Shown here piece after piece: positions 1-8,525 of a stretch of DNA of 64,000 nucleotides. Below the pieces are notes generated by a model, which made no database searches, was not told the DNA's origin, and was given only the letters and a program-made list of their open reading frames with translations. Position 1 is the first letter of the stretch, and each line of letters opens with the position of its first letter. Location of the stretch: contig NZ_CP060201.1 of assembly GCF_013407925.2 (NCBI RefSeq), positions 1,054,001 through 1,118,000 of the forward strand, in the 5' to 3' direction. The stretch is from Pseudomonas protegens. Its GTDB lineage: Bacteria > Pseudomonadota > Gammaproteobacteria > Pseudomonadales > Pseudomonadaceae. The position numbers and the translations under genes are program-made.

Positions 1-1
1 G

Positions 2-370
2 GAATGGATCAAGCCCACCCCTGCCGTCCCCGCTCAATGGCCCGCGCCCGACGCCTGCTGGCAGGCATTGATGTCGCTCAAAGTGTCGCGCCTCGACGGC
101 TGCGTGCTGGTCAGCGGCGAACCACAGCTTCTGCAGTCGGGGCTCAACGCCGGCCTCTGGACCATAGGCCTGGCCTCCTGTGGTTCGCTGTGCGGCATGA
201 CACCCAGCGAATGGCAGGCGCTGAGCCAACAGGAGCGCGAGCTCAAACGGGGCAAGGCCACCGTGCAACTGTTCGGCCTGGGAGTGCACTCGGTCATAGA
301 CCACCTGGGAGAATTGCGCACCTGTCTGGCAGACATCGAACAACGTCGACTCAAGGGTGAAAAGCCCTGA
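2..370 (+). CDS. Phosphonatase-like HAD-superfamily protein, C-terminal part (5' truncated by window)
   Basis: The reading frame is open from the first bases of the window and ends at the TGA at 368-370, so only the C-terminal ~122 residues are visible. The pattern PAPDACWQALM, then LNAGLWTIGLA, then VHSVIDHLGEL, lines up with the C-terminal third of phosphonoacetaldehyde hydrolase (PhnX), a HAD phosphatase-fold enzyme. In PhnX the segment before the NAGMWT stretch carries the GDT..D acids that hold Mg2+. Here the equivalent segment reads LVSGEPQLLQSG and has no aspartate. True catalysis of phosphonoacetaldehyde cleavage is therefore doubtful; it may be a non-catalytic or altered paralog. No phn genes are nearby. 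The family is fairly clear, the function is not known. Confidence 0.7.
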   Translation, partial: EWIKPTPAVPAQWPAPDACWQALMSLKVSRLDGCVLVSGEPQLLQSGLNAGLWTIGLASCGSLCGMTPSEWQALSQQERELKRGKATVQLFGLGVHSVIDHLGELRTCLADIEQRRLKGEKP

Positions 371-492
371 CATAAGCCTGTTGATCAGGATCATGCACAG
401 TGCCTGGTAGTGGATTACTCTAAGCCGTGGGCATGGATCTTTGCTTCAATCGCGCGGTCCATCCCTGTGCCTATCAATGAAGGGAGAACGCC

Positions 493-756
493 ATGCCTGC
501 CCGCGAACTGCAAGAACAACTCGATACCCTGCGCGAGCAATTGGAGCAGAACCCACCGCTTTCGGAAGCCGAGCGCGCCAACCTGCATGACCTGATGCAG
601 CAGATCGAGCTGCAACTCAAGCTGGAAACCAGCACCCATGACGCCAGCCTCGCTGACGGCGTCAATCTGGCGGTGGAACGCTTCGAACTGGAACACCCGG
701 CCATTGCCGGAACCCTGCGCAACATCGTCCAGACCCTGGGCAACATCGGTATTTGA
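493..756 (+). CDS. DUF4404 family protein
   Basis: A short acidic, almost wholly helical protein of 87 residues. It opens with a leucine- and glutamate-rich heptad-like region (MPARELQEQLDTLREQLEQ) and ends with a conserved-looking tail (HPAIAGTLRNIVQTLGNIGI). This resembles the small DUF4404 proteins of pseudomonads, whose function is unknown. The start at 493 is supported by the purine-rich AAGGGAG at 480-486. There is no signal peptide or membrane segment, so it is probably cytosolic. It stands alone between the HAD gene and a terminator hairpin at 790-810, facing the convergent queF gene. Confidence 0.75.
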   Translation: MPARELQEQLDTLREQLEQNPPLSEAERANLHDLMQQIELQLKLETSTHDASLADGVNLAVERFELEHPAIAGTLRNIVQTLGNIGI

Positions 757-789
757 TGGCGTCCGACAACAGCGCCTCATAAAAACAAA

Positions 790-815
790 GCCCCGCATCA
801 TTTGCGGGGCTTCTG
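790..815. terminator. Intrinsic terminator between DUF4404 gene and queF
   Basis: A perfect 8-bp stem, GCCCCGCA (790-797) pairing with TGCGGGGC (803-810), with a 5-base loop. Short T-rich sequence follows on the plus strand and A-rich sequence precedes it (780-788), so it can end transcription from both convergent genes. Confidence 0.85.
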
Positions 816-816
816 C

Positions 817-1647
817 TTACTGGCGAACCAATCGCTGATTGGCGAACTCCACGGTTTCGGTACTGCGGTACGGATTGATATCCAGCCCGCCACGACGCAC
901 ATAGCGAGCGTAGACAGTCAGTTTCTCGGGTTTGAGCAAGCGCTGCAGATCAAGGAAGATCCGCTCCACGCACTGCTCATGGAAATCCGAGTGCTGACGG
1001 AAGCTCACCAGATACGCCAGCAAGCTGGCGTGATCCAGCGCCGCCCCCCGGTACTCCACCACCACGCTGCCCCAGTCCGGCTGGCTGGTTACCGGGCAGT
1101 TGGACTTGAGCAGATGGCTGTGCACGCTTTCCTCCACCACGCGCGAAGCATCGCAGCGCAGAAGTTCCGGACGCGGGTGCTCGTAACTGTCGACATTGAT
1201 GTCCAATTCGTCGATGCACGCACCGGGAAGCGCCACCACGCCCTCGGCCTCTACTTCCTGCAAGCTGCGGATACGCACCCCCACCGGCTTGCCGGCAGCG
1301 GCCGAAAGATCAGCGCGCAAGGTGGACTCAAGCGTCGCGCGGTCAGCGAATGGCGTCTGGTTCAACGAGTTGAGATAGAGCTTGAAAGACTTGGACTCGA
1401 TGATGTTCGGCGAATCCGCAGGAATGCTGAACTCAGCAATGGCCACCACCGGCTTGCCCGACGGCAGCAACCAGGACAACTCGAAGCAATTCCAGAAATC
1501 CACACCTTTATAAGGCAGGGTATCGGCGCTCAAGCCCAGCTCGGCCCATTTCGCCGCCCGAGGGATCGGGAACAGCAGGGACGGGGTGTATGTAGAGACG
1601 TATTCACTGGACTTGCCCAGCGGCGAATGTTCGGCTGCGGGATGCAT
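817..1647 (-). CDS. queF: NADPH-dependent 7-cyano-7-deazaguanine reductase QueF
   Basis: Reduces preQ0 to preQ1 with two NADPH in the queuosine tRNA modification pathway (cytosol). The 276 residues match the long, two-module form of the enzyme found in gammaproteobacteria. The family signature ESKSFKLY lies at residues 84-91. The nucleophilic cysteine is Cys184 in [13 protein letters not shown], with the general-acid aspartate at Asp191, and EQCVE near residue 224 adds the expected glutamate. The start is an ATG at 1647. No preQ1 riboswitch is evident in the 67-bp gap to the upstream cupredoxin gene. The next gene upstream on this strand is the cupredoxin, an order also recalled from PAO1. 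Confidence 0.97.
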   Translation of the reverse strand: MHPAAEHSPLGKSSEYVSTYTPSLLFPIPRAAKWAELGLSADTLPYKGVDFWNCFELSWLLPSGKPVVAIAEFSIPADSPNIIESKSFKLYLNSLNQTPFADRATLESTLRADLSAAAGKPVGVRIRSLQEVEAEGVVALPGACIDELDINVDSYEHPRPELLRCDASRVVEESVHSHLLKSNCPVTSQPDWGSVVVEYRGAALDHASLLAYLVSFRQHSDFHEQCVERIFLDLQRLLKPEKLTVYARYVRRGGLDINPYRSTETVEFANQRLVRQ

Positions 1648-1714
1648 GGCGGAAACCTGACTGAAGAATCAGCGGATTCTACCAGCCTTTGCTCCCGCCT
1701 TTGAGCCCCTGAAC

Positions 1715-2266
1715 TCAGGGAGTGACCGTCAGCTTACCCACCATCCCGGCCTGGTAATGCCCGGGAATGTTGCAGGCAAACTCCAGGCTGCCGCTCTTGC
1801 TGAAGGTCCAGGTCAGTTCGGCCTGCTTGCCCGGCTCCACCAGTACGCTGTTGGGATCGTCATGCCGCATGCCATGGTCCATGCCTGCCATCGAACTGTG
1901 CCCCATCGCCCCATGATCCATGGCCTGCATGCCGGTGGGCGTGAGCATCCCGCTCTGTTGCATCTTGAGCATTTCCTGCTGATGCTCGGCATGCATGGCC
2001 GCATTGCCCAGGTTGAACTCGTGCAGCAGTTGGCCCTTGTTGATCAGTACAAAACGCACAGTTTCCCCGGCCTTGATCTCCAGGGCCTTGGGATTGAACG
2101 ACATGTCCCCCATCACCACCTCGACACTGCGGCTGGCCTTGGCTGCCGGTGCCGGCTGGCCAAAGTCGTAGGACGCTGTCGGCGAGGCCCACAGCGGCGC
2201 GCTCAATAGCATCAGGCAACCGACCAGGATCGATCGGCCTGGCCACAACAGCTTCTGCATACTCAT
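1715..2266 (-). CDS. Periplasmic cupredoxin-family copper protein with Met/His-rich insert
   Basis: Likely a periplasmic copper-binding or copper-tolerance protein. A signal peptide spans about residues 1-28 (KLLWPGRSILVGCLMLLS, then ALWAS-type cleavage). The mature part is a cupredoxin fold: a first ligand histidine in LLHEFNL, and the C-terminal ligand loop FACNIPGHYQAGM supplying Cys, His and Met. Between them lies an insert rich in Met and His (MQAMDHGAMGHSSMAGMDHG), typical of copper-handling proteins. I place the start at the ATG at 2266 rather than further upstream because GGAG (2275-2278) is correctly spaced and the signal peptide then begins directly. It is divergent from copRS across a CopR-type box, so copper induction is inferred. 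Confidence 0.88.
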   Translation of the reverse strand: MSMQKLLWPGRSILVGCLMLLSAPLWASPTASYDFGQPAPAAKASRSVEVVMGDMSFNPKALEIKAGETVRFVLINKGQLLHEFNLGNAAMHAEHQQEMLKMQQSGMLTPTGMQAMDHGAMGHSSMAGMDHGMRHDDPNSVLVEPGKQAELTWTFSKSGSLEFACNIPGHYQAGMVGKLTVTP

Positions 2267-2333
2267 CATCAGACTCCAACAAGATCGGGATACAGCCTGT
2301 GGCACACTCTAGAACCCTGCCGCTGCCAGCCAG

Positions 2334-2360
2334 CTGACAAACAGATTACAACTTTGTCAG
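2334..2360. promoter_or_regulatory. CopR-type copper box and 8-bp inverted repeat between cupredoxin and copR
   Basis: CTGACAAA (2334-2341) and TTTGTCAG (2353-2360) form a perfect inverted repeat. On the minus strand, 2360 to 2345 reads CTGACA-AAGTT-GTAAT, which fits the CTGACA-N5-GTAAT motif I recall for CopR of P. aeruginosa. It lies about 70 bp upstream of the cupredoxin start and about 65 bp upstream of copR, so it could control both directions. The match is seen directly; the consensus is from memory. Confidence 0.7.
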
Positions 2361-2423
2361 TTTGAACCGCCCCGGCCTCCTGCAAGGTATAAAGCCCGGG
2401 TCAGGCCCGCCACGAGTCCCACC

Positions 2424-3104
2424 ATGAAACTGCTGATCGTCGAAGACCAAGCCAAAACCGGCCAGTACCTGCGCCAAGGCCTGAGCGAAGCCGGCTTCAA
2501 TGTCGAACTGGTGGCCGACGGCAACACCGGTCAGCAACTGGCCCTGAGCGGCGAATACGCCCTGCTGATTCTCGACGTGATGCTCCCCGGCCGCGACGGC
2601 TGGCAGATCCTCCAGGCGGTGCGCAGCGCCGGTCTGGAGATGCCGGTATTGTTCCTCACTGCCCGGGATGCCGTGGAGGATCGGGTCCACGGCCTGGAAC
2701 TGGGCGCCGACGACTACCTGGTCAAGCCCTTCGCCTTCTCCGAGTTGCTGGCTCGGGTGCGCAGCCTGCTGCGCCGGGGCAGCGCGGTAGCCCAGGAAAC
2801 CAGCCTGCAACTGGCGGACCTGCGCCTGGACCTGATCCGCCGCCGGGTGGAGCGCAGCGGCCAACGCATCGACCTCACCGCCAAGGAGTTCGCCCTGCTG
2901 GAGATGCTGCTGCGGCGCCAGGGCGAAGTGCTGCCCAAATCGCTGATCGCCTCCCAGGTCTGGGACATGAATTTCGACAGCGACACCAACGTCATCGAAG
3001 TGGCGATCCGCCGCCTGCGCCTGAAAATCGATGACGATTACCCGAACAAGCTGATCCATACCGTGCGCGGCATGGGCTACGTGCTCGAAGAGCGCCAGGC
3101 CTGA
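2424..3104 (+). CDS. copR: Copper/heavy-metal response regulator CopR (OmpR family)
   Basis: DNA-binding response regulator of 226 residues. The receiver domain (about 1-115) has the acidic pocket VED at 6-8, phospho-acceptor Asp51 ([12 protein letters not shown]), Thr79 and Lys101. A winged-helix OmpR/PhoB-type DNA-binding domain occupies about 125-223 and ends in the typical [12 protein letters not shown]. The stop codon overlaps the kinase start (TGATG, 3102-3106), so the two are translationally coupled. Its likely targets include the divergent cupredoxin through the box at 2334-2360. Belongs to the CopR/CusR/IrlR heavy-metal group; copper is inferred from the cupredoxin neighbour. Confidence 0.92.
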   Translation: MKLLIVEDQAKTGQYLRQGLSEAGFNVELVADGNTGQQLALSGEYALLILDVMLPGRDGWQILQAVRSAGLEMPVLFLTARDAVEDRVHGLELGADDYLVKPFAFSELLARVRSLLRRGSAVAQETSLQLADLRLDLIRRRVERSGQRIDLTAKEFALLEMLLRRQGEVLPKSLIASQVWDMNFDSDTNVIEVAIRRLRLKIDDDYPNKLIHTVRGMGYVLEERQA

Positions 3105-4465
3105 TGCGCCGCCTGTCCTTGAGCGGGCGCCTGGCGCTGCTGTTCGCCGCGTGCACCGCCGCGGTTTCACTGGTGGCCGGGGTGCTGTTCAGCCGGGCCA
3201 GCGAGGCCCACTTCATCGAACTGGACCAGCAATTGCTGGACAGCAAACTGATCGCCCTGCGCAGCGTGCTGCAGGATGCCCAGCAGGCCGGGGATTTCCC
3301 CCGGCTGCAGGCCCGACTGCACAACGAACTGAGCCGGCAGCCGGACCTGGCACTACGGATCCACGCTGCCGACGGCCAACTCTGGTTCGACAGCGCTCCC
3401 AGCCTGCCCGTCGCCCCGACCAACACCCCGGGCCTGCACAGCCTGATTCAGGGCGACGCCGCCTACCGAATCTACGAGGTAGCGCTCAGCCCCGGCCGCA
3501 GCGACTCGCCGCAGCTGACCCTGCTGCTGGACATCACCCACCATCAGCACTTTCTGCAACGCATGCAGCATCTGATCTGGCTGACCGTGGGCCTGTCCGC
3601 CCTGGCTACCGCCCTGCTCGGCGCCTGGGCCGCCCGCAGCGGCTTGCGCCCGTTGCGCCGCATGAGTGCGGTGGCTGCCGGGGTCTCCGCCAGCTCCCTG
3701 ACCCAGCGCCTGCCCCAGGAGCACATGCCCGCCGAACTGGCAGAACTGGCCAGCAGCTTCAACGCCATGCTGGGACGCCTTGAAGAGTCGTTCCAACGCC
3801 TCTCGGCGTTTTCCGCCGACATCGCCCACGAACTGCGCACGCCACTGTCGAATCTGCTGACCCACACCCAGGTCACCCTGACCCGCCCGCGACCGCTGGA
3901 GGACTACCGCGAAGCCCTGCACAGCAACCTCGAAGAACTGCAGTGGATGGCACAACTGGTCAACGACATGCTGTACCTGGCCAAGGCCGACCATGGCCTG
4001 CTCAGCCCCAGGCGCGAAGCGCTGGAGCTGGCCCAGGAGGCCGACATGCTGCTGGAGTTCTATGCGCCGCTGGCCGAAGACGCGCAGATTGAACTGATCC
4101 GCGAAGGCCATGCCGGCTTTGCCGGGGACCGCAGCATGCTCCGTCGCGCGCTGTCCAACCTGCTGGACAACGCCTTGCGTTTCACCCCTGCCGGAGGCTC
4201 GATCAAGGTGCGGATCAACGACAGCGCGCAACGCGTGAGCCTGAGCATCGAGAACAGCGGCGAAGGCATCGCCCAAGAGGCGCTGCCACGACTGTTCGAT
4301 CGTTTCTACCGGGCCGATCCGGCGCGGCGCGAAGGCAGCAGCGAACATGCGGGGTTGGGGCTGGCAATCACTCAGTCGATCATTCGCGCCCATGGCGGGC
4401 AGATCCGTTGCGAATCGGCGGCGGGCTGGACCCGCTTTGTGATCGAGTTGCCGAAAGGAGATTGA
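3104..4465 (+). CDS. copS: Copper/heavy-metal sensor histidine kinase CopS
   Basis: Inner-membrane sensor kinase of 453 residues partnering CopR. TM1 is at about residues 9-30, a periplasmic sensor loop covers about 31-155, and TM2 about 157-178. A HAMP region follows (LRPLRRMSAVAAG), then the HisKA dimerisation helix with phospho-acceptor His242 in DIAHELRTPL. The ATPase domain shows the N box (LSNLLDNALRFT), G1 box (ENSGEGI) and G2 box (HAGLGLAI). The architecture matches the heavy-metal sensor kinases of the CusS/CopS type. The start overlaps the copR stop by one base. It is followed by a REP pair, then the convergent lolE gene. Confidence 0.92.
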   Translation: MRRLSLSGRLALLFAACTAAVSLVAGVLFSRASEAHFIELDQQLLDSKLIALRSVLQDAQQAGDFPRLQARLHNELSRQPDLALRIHAADGQLWFDSAPSLPVAPTNTPGLHSLIQGDAAYRIYEVALSPGRSDSPQLTLLLDITHHQHFLQRMQHLIWLTVGLSALATALLGAWAARSGLRPLRRMSAVAAGVSASSLTQRLPQEHMPAELAELASSFNAMLGRLEESFQRLSAFSADIAHELRTPLSNLLTHTQVTLTRPRPLEDYREALHSNLEELQWMAQLVNDMLYLAKADHGLLSPRREALELAQEADMLLEFYAPLAEDAQIELIREGHAGFAGDRSMLRRALSNLLDNALRFTPAGGSIKVRINDSAQRVSLSIENSGEGIAQEALPRLFDRFYRADPARREGSSEHAGLGLAITQSIIRAHGGQIRCESAAGWTRFVIELPKGD

Positions 4466-4473
4466 AGATCTGT

Positions 4474-4526
4474 TCGCCGGCAAGCCGGCTCCTGCACTAA
4501 CCAGGCAGGAGCCGGCTTACCGGGGA
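4474..4526. repeat. Inverted REP pair
   Basis: Two REP-type sequences in opposite orientation: TCGCCGGCAAGCCGGCTCCT at 4474-4493 and AGGAGCCGGCTTACCGGGGA at 4507-4526. This is the common Pseudomonas REP doublet. It lies between the convergent copS and lolE genes, where it may also stop transcription or protect 3' ends. Confidence 0.85.
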
Positions 4527-4535
4527 CAGCGAATA

Positions 4536-5780
4536 TCAGGAGTAGCGCAAGGCGTGGGCCGGCTCGACCTTGGACGCGCGCCAGGCCGGATACACAGTGG
4601 CCAGGAAGCTCAGAACGAAACCGGCACCGCAGATCAAGGCAACATCGCCGCCCTGCAACTCGGAAGGCAGGTTGCTGACGAAATACACGTCGGAGCTGAA
4701 GATCTGCTGGCCGCTGATCCGCTCCAGCCAGCCCACCAGCTCGCTCACGTTCAACGCCGCAACAACCCCCAGCACCCCGCCGATCAGGGTGCCGACAATC
4801 CCGATCACCGTGCCCTGGACCATGAAGATCGCCATCACCTGCCGCGGTGTGGCGCCGATGGTACGCAGGATCGCGATGTCCGCGCCCTTGTCGTTCACCA
4901 CCATGATCAGGGTGGCGATGATGTTGAACGCCGCCACCGCGACGATCATCAGCAGCAACAGGCCGATCATGGTCTTTTCCATCTTCATCGCGCTGAACAG
5001 GCTGCCCTGGGTGTGGGTCCAGTCGTCGGCGCGGAAGTCCGTCCCCAGGCCCTTGGCGATGTCCGCCGAAACCTGTGGCGCGGCATACAGATCCTTGACC
5101 GCCAGGCGCACGCTCTGTACCTGGTTTGGCTGCCAGTGCTGCATTTCGGCGGCGTCGGCCACGTGAATCAGGCCCATGGAACCGTCCAGTTCAGCACCGA
5201 CCTTGAACACGCCAACCACATTCAGACGCTGCATGCGCGGGGTAATGCCCCCGGGCGCGGTGCTCACCTCGGGCACGATCAGGGTCAGTTTGTCGCCGAC
5301 ATTCAAGCGAAAGCGCCGGGCGGTGATTTCGCCAATCACCACACCGAACTCACCGGGCTTCAGGTCCTGCAGGCTGCCCTGGACAATGTGCTGGGTAACG
5401 ATGGACACCTTGCCTTCCTGAGCCGGGTCGATGCCGCTGATCTGGATCGGCTGCATCGCGCCCTTGTAGGACAGCATGCCTTCCATCTCGGTGAAGGGCA
5501 CCGCCGCGGTGACTTCCGGGTTCTTCAGGGCCGCAGCGGCCACCGGCTGCCAGTCGTCGATGGGCTTGACCCCGACGATGGTGGCGTGGGGCACCATGCC
5601 GAGGATCCGCGAGCTCATTTCCCGCTGGAAGCCGTTCATCACCGACAGCACCACGATCATCGCCAGCACGCCCAGGGCGAGGCCGATCATCGAGGTCATG
5701 GAGATGAACGAGACAAAGCGATTGCGCCGCTTGGCGCGGGTGTAGCGCGTGCCGATAAAGATCGATAAGGGTCTGAACAT
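4536..5780 (-). CDS. lolE: Lipoprotein-releasing ABC transporter permease LolE
   Basis: Inner-membrane subunit of LolCDE, which extracts outer-membrane lipoproteins and passes them to LolA. The 414 residues have one N-terminal TM helix ([20 protein letters not shown]), a large periplasmic domain (about 50-265) and three C-terminal TM helices in a FtsX-like permease domain. It closely resembles LolC at 6543-7793; both begin [18 protein letters not shown]. The start is the ATG at 5780; two codons upstream is only a TTG. It is the last gene of the lolC-lolD-lolE order, 71 bp after lolD. The LolC/LolE naming rests on gene order. Confidence 0.93.
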   Translation of the reverse strand: MFRPLSIFIGTRYTRAKRRNRFVSFISMTSMIGLALGVLAMIVVLSVMNGFQREMSSRILGMVPHATIVGVKPIDDWQPVAAAALKNPEVTAAVPFTEMEGMLSYKGAMQPIQISGIDPAQEGKVSIVTQHIVQGSLQDLKPGEFGVVIGEITARRFRLNVGDKLTLIVPEVSTAPGGITPRMQRLNVVGVFKVGAELDGSMGLIHVADAAEMQHWQPNQVQSVRLAVKDLYAAPQVSADIAKGLGTDFRADDWTHTQGSLFSAMKMEKTMIGLLLLMIVAVAAFNIIATLIMVVNDKGADIAILRTIGATPRQVMAIFMVQGTVIGIVGTLIGGVLGVVAALNVSELVGWLERISGQQIFSSDVYFVSNLPSELQGGDVALICGAGFVLSFLATVYPAWRASKVEPAHALRYS

Positions 5781-5851
5781 GGGCAAGGCACCCTGGAAAA
5801 ATTAATGACCCGGCGTCGGCGGACCAGCCGCCAACGCCGCGTGCGGCCGCA

Positions 5852-6535
5852 TCAGATGGCGACCAGGTGACCTTCTTGCAGGTGCAGTACGCGGTCCATC
5901 TGCCGGGCCAGGTTCATGTCGTGGGTCACCACCAGAAACGCGGTGCGCATCGACGTGCTGAGCTCCAGCATCAAGTCCTGAATGCCCTGGGCGGTGTGCG
6001 AGTCGAGGTTGCCGGTAGGCTCGTCGAGCATCACCAGCCCCGGTTTGTTCACCAGGGCCCGGGCGATGGCCACCCGCTGGCGCTCGCCGCCGGACAGCTC
6101 GGCCGGCTTATGCTCCAGGCGATGGCCAAGGCCGACCCGCTCCAGCAGCGCGGTGGCACGCTGACGGGCTTCGGGAATCGGTGTGCGGCCGATCAGCAGC
6201 GGCATGCAGACGTTCTCCAGCGCGGTGAACTCCGGCAGCAGGTGGTGGAACTGGTAGACAAAGCCCAGGGCGCGGTTGCGCAACTGGCCACGGGCCTTCT
6301 CGCCCAGCGCCGAGAGCTCCTCGCCGGCCAGCCAGACGCTGCCCTTGGACGGCGTATCCAGGCCGCCGAGCAAGTTGAGCAAGGTACTTTTGCCGGAGCC
6401 GGAGGTACCGACGATGGCCACTCGTTCCCCCGGGTGCAGCTCCAGCTGCAGGCCGGACAGGACCACCACCGATTCCGGGCCTTCCTCGTAGGACTTGCCC
6501 AGGTCACGGCAGCTCAGGATTGCTTTTTCACTCAT
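5852..6535 (-). CDS. lolD: Lipoprotein-releasing ABC transporter ATPase LolD
   Basis: Cytosolic ATPase of the LolCDE complex, 227 residues. Walker A is GTSGSGKST, followed by the Q-loop ([11 protein letters not shown]), the ABC signature [15 protein letters not shown], Walker B ([12 protein letters not shown]) and the switch histidine (VVTHD). [14 protein letters not shown] is characteristic of LolD. I place the start at 6535 ([19 protein letters not shown]) because this matches recalled Pseudomonas LolD N-termini. An in-frame ATG at 6550 that overlaps the end of lolC is possible, and the two genes are in any case tightly coupled. Confidence 0.94.
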   Translation of the reverse strand: MSEKAILSCRDLGKSYEEGPESVVVLSGLQLELHPGERVAIVGTSGSGKSTLLNLLGGLDTPSKGSVWLAGEELSALGEKARGQLRNRALGFVYQFHHLLPEFTALENVCMPLLIGRTPIPEARQRATALLERVGLGHRLEHKPAELSGGERQRVAIARALVNKPGLVMLDEPTGNLDSHTAQGIQDLMLELSTSMRTAFLVVTHDMNLARQMDRVLHLQEGHLVAI

Positions 6536-6542
6536 GCCCAAC

Positions 6543-7793
6543 TCACTCATAACGTAGCGCCTCCGCAGGCTGGGTGCGCGCCGCACGCCAGGCTGGATAC
6601 AGGGTGGCGAGGAAACTCAGGACCAATGCCGCGCCGCAGACCATCAACACGTCCTCGGCCATCAGTTGCGACGGCAGGTAGTCGATGAAATACACGTCGG
6701 CATTCAGGAATTTATGGCCGATCAGGCCTTCGAGGGCGGAGATCGCGGCACTGACATTCAAGGCTGCGAGCATCCCCAGCACCGCGCCGATCAGGGTGCC
6801 GACCACGCCGATCACCGTGCCCTGGACCATGAAGATCGCCATGATGGTGCCCGGTGTGGCACCCAGGGTACGGAGGATGGCGATGTCGCCCTTCTTGTCG
6901 TTCACCACCATCACCAGGGTCGAGATGATGTTGAACGCAGCCACCGCGACGATCAGCAGCAACAACAGGCCGATCATGGCTTTTTCCATGCGGATGGCCT
7001 GGTACAGGTTGCCGTGGGTACGGGTCCAGTCGCGGGCGTAGAAATGGTTCTCGCCCAACTGCTGGGCAATTTCCCAAGCGGTGCGCGGGGCCTGGAACAG
7101 GTCGTCGAACTTCAGCCGCAGGCCCTGCACCTGATCCGGCTTCCAGCGGTGCAGGCGGCCCAGGTCTTCCAGGTTGGTCAGGCCCAGGTAGCCGTCGATC
7201 TCGCCGGCGCCGACATGGAAGATGCCCACCACGGTAAAGCGCTTCATGCGCGGGAACATGCCGGCCGGGGTCACCGTGACTTCCGGCGCGACGAAGGTCA
7301 GCTTGTCGCCGAGGCCAACACCCAGCTTGGCGGCCGCCTTGTCGCCGATGACGATGCCGAAACTGCCGGGCGCCAGCGCGTCCAACTGCCCCTGCTGCAT
7401 GAAGTGGTCGATGATCGACACCTGCCGTTCCTGCGCGGGATCAATGGCATTGAGCAGCACTTTCTGCACCTGGCCGTTGTTGGTCAGCAGGCCCTGCATC
7501 TGGGTGAACGGTGCCACCGCCAGGACTTTCGGGTTCTGCTTGACCTTGTTGGCCAGGCTTTGCCAGTCGCTGATGGGCTCGCCGGATTCGATGGTGGCGT
7601 GAGGCACCATGCCCAGCACGCGGGTGCGCATCTCATGATCGAAGCCATTCATCACCGACAGCACCACGATCATCACGATCACGCCGAGGGCGAGTCCGAT
7701 CATCGAGGTCAGGGAAATGAATGACACAAAATGATTGCGACGCTTTGCACGGGTATAACGCGTGCCGATAAAAGCAAACAGAGGTCTGAACAT
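6543..7793 (-). CDS. lolC: Lipoprotein-releasing ABC transporter permease LolC
   Basis: First gene of the lolCDE operon, encoding a 416-residue inner-membrane subunit that recruits LolA and helps release lipoproteins. The topology is the same as LolE: TM1 near residues 25-45, a periplasmic MacB-like domain, and three TM segments near 270-300, 315-345 and 375-400. [17 protein letters not shown] and [19 protein letters not shown] are nearly shared with the lolE product, showing that the two permeases are paralogs. The start is the ATG at 7793 with a poor ribosome-binding site. It is divergent from the PilZ gene across 94 bp that must hold both promoters. Confidence 0.94.
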   Translation of the reverse strand: MFRPLFAFIGTRYTRAKRRNHFVSFISLTSMIGLALGVIVMIVVLSVMNGFDHEMRTRVLGMVPHATIESGEPISDWQSLANKVKQNPKVLAVAPFTQMQGLLTNNGQVQKVLLNAIDPAQERQVSIIDHFMQQGQLDALAPGSFGIVIGDKAAAKLGVGLGDKLTFVAPEVTVTPAGMFPRMKRFTVVGIFHVGAGEIDGYLGLTNLEDLGRLHRWKPDQVQGLRLKFDDLFQAPRTAWEIAQQLGENHFYARDWTRTHGNLYQAIRMEKAMIGLLLLLIVAVAAFNIISTLVMVVNDKKGDIAILRTLGATPGTIMAIFMVQGTVIGVVGTLIGAVLGMLAALNVSAAISALEGLIGHKFLNADVYFIDYLPSQLMAEDVLMVCGAALVLSFLATLYPAWRAARTQPAEALRYE

Positions 7794-7887
7794 GTCGGGG
7801 CTTGTGCAGAGGAAAAGAAGACGTCCTTGTGGCGGGGCCTGGTAAGCAGCTTTACACTCAGACCACTGCCTCTACCTTGGGTTCGCC

Positions 7888-8475
7888 ATGTCGACATTAG
7901 ATGAAGAAGATCGCCGCGAATACTACCGTATCGAGGACGCGATCGCACTGGAAATTAGCCCCTTGTCCGCCCACGACGCGGCGAGCAAGGAAGTGTTGCA
8001 GGATGAGTCTCCGCTGTTCAATCTGCTCAGCGAACTGCACCTGAGCGAATTCGAATCCCAGCACCTGCTGCGCCAGGTCAGCGAACGAGATCGCACCCTG
8101 GCCAGTTACCTCAAGGCCATGAACAAGCGCATCGACCTGCTCAGCCAAGTGGTGGCGCAGACCGTATTCGGCAAGTTCGGCGAGCCGCAGCGGGTGATCC
8201 TTTCCGAAGGCGGCATCGAGTTCAACCATCACCTGAGCTACGCCAAGGGCAGCCATCTGGCGGTGAAACTGCTGCTGATGCCCCAGGCCCTGGGCCTGCT
8301 GCTGCGGGCCAAGGTCATTCACTGCGAGCCACAAAGCTTCGGCACCTTCGAAATCGGCACTGAGTTCGAAGCATTGACCGATGCCCAGCGCCAGTTGCTG
8401 GCACGCTACATCCTGCAGAAACAGGCGCAACAACGCCGCTTGGCCCGGGAGCAGAGCGACCCCGCCGCCGGCTGA
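7888..8475 (+). CDS. PilZ domain-containing protein
   Basis: A 195-residue cytosolic protein with a PilZ-like region. The first motif is REYYR (RxxxR) at residues 10-14. The second motif region reads ILSEGGIEF near residue 110, where canonical PilZ domains have (D/N)xSxxG; the serine and glycine are kept but the acidic or amide residue is isoleucine. The two motifs are unusually far apart, with a helical insert of about 90 residues between them (LLSELHLSEFESQHLLRQ). The gene next to lolCDE in PAO1 has the same position as I recall it. It may bind c-di-GMP, but the degenerate second motif leaves this open. Confidence 0.8.
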   Translation: MSTLDEEDRREYYRIEDAIALEISPLSAHDAASKEVLQDESPLFNLLSELHLSEFESQHLLRQVSERDRTLASYLKAMNKRIDLLSQVVAQTVFGKFGEPQRVILSEGGIEFNHHLSYAKGSHLAVKLLLMPQALGLLLRAKVIHCEPQSFGTFEIGTEFEALTDAQRQLLARYILQKQAQQRRLAREQSDPAAG

Positions 8476-8525
8476 GCAATACGCCACCCCACCTCTTGTG
8501 CAACAACATCCGTGAAGGAGCAATT

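Noticed and set aside
1648..1714. Possible preQ1 riboswitch before queF
   Set aside because: The gap is only 67 bp, and I could not find the small hairpin plus A-rich tail typical of the class.
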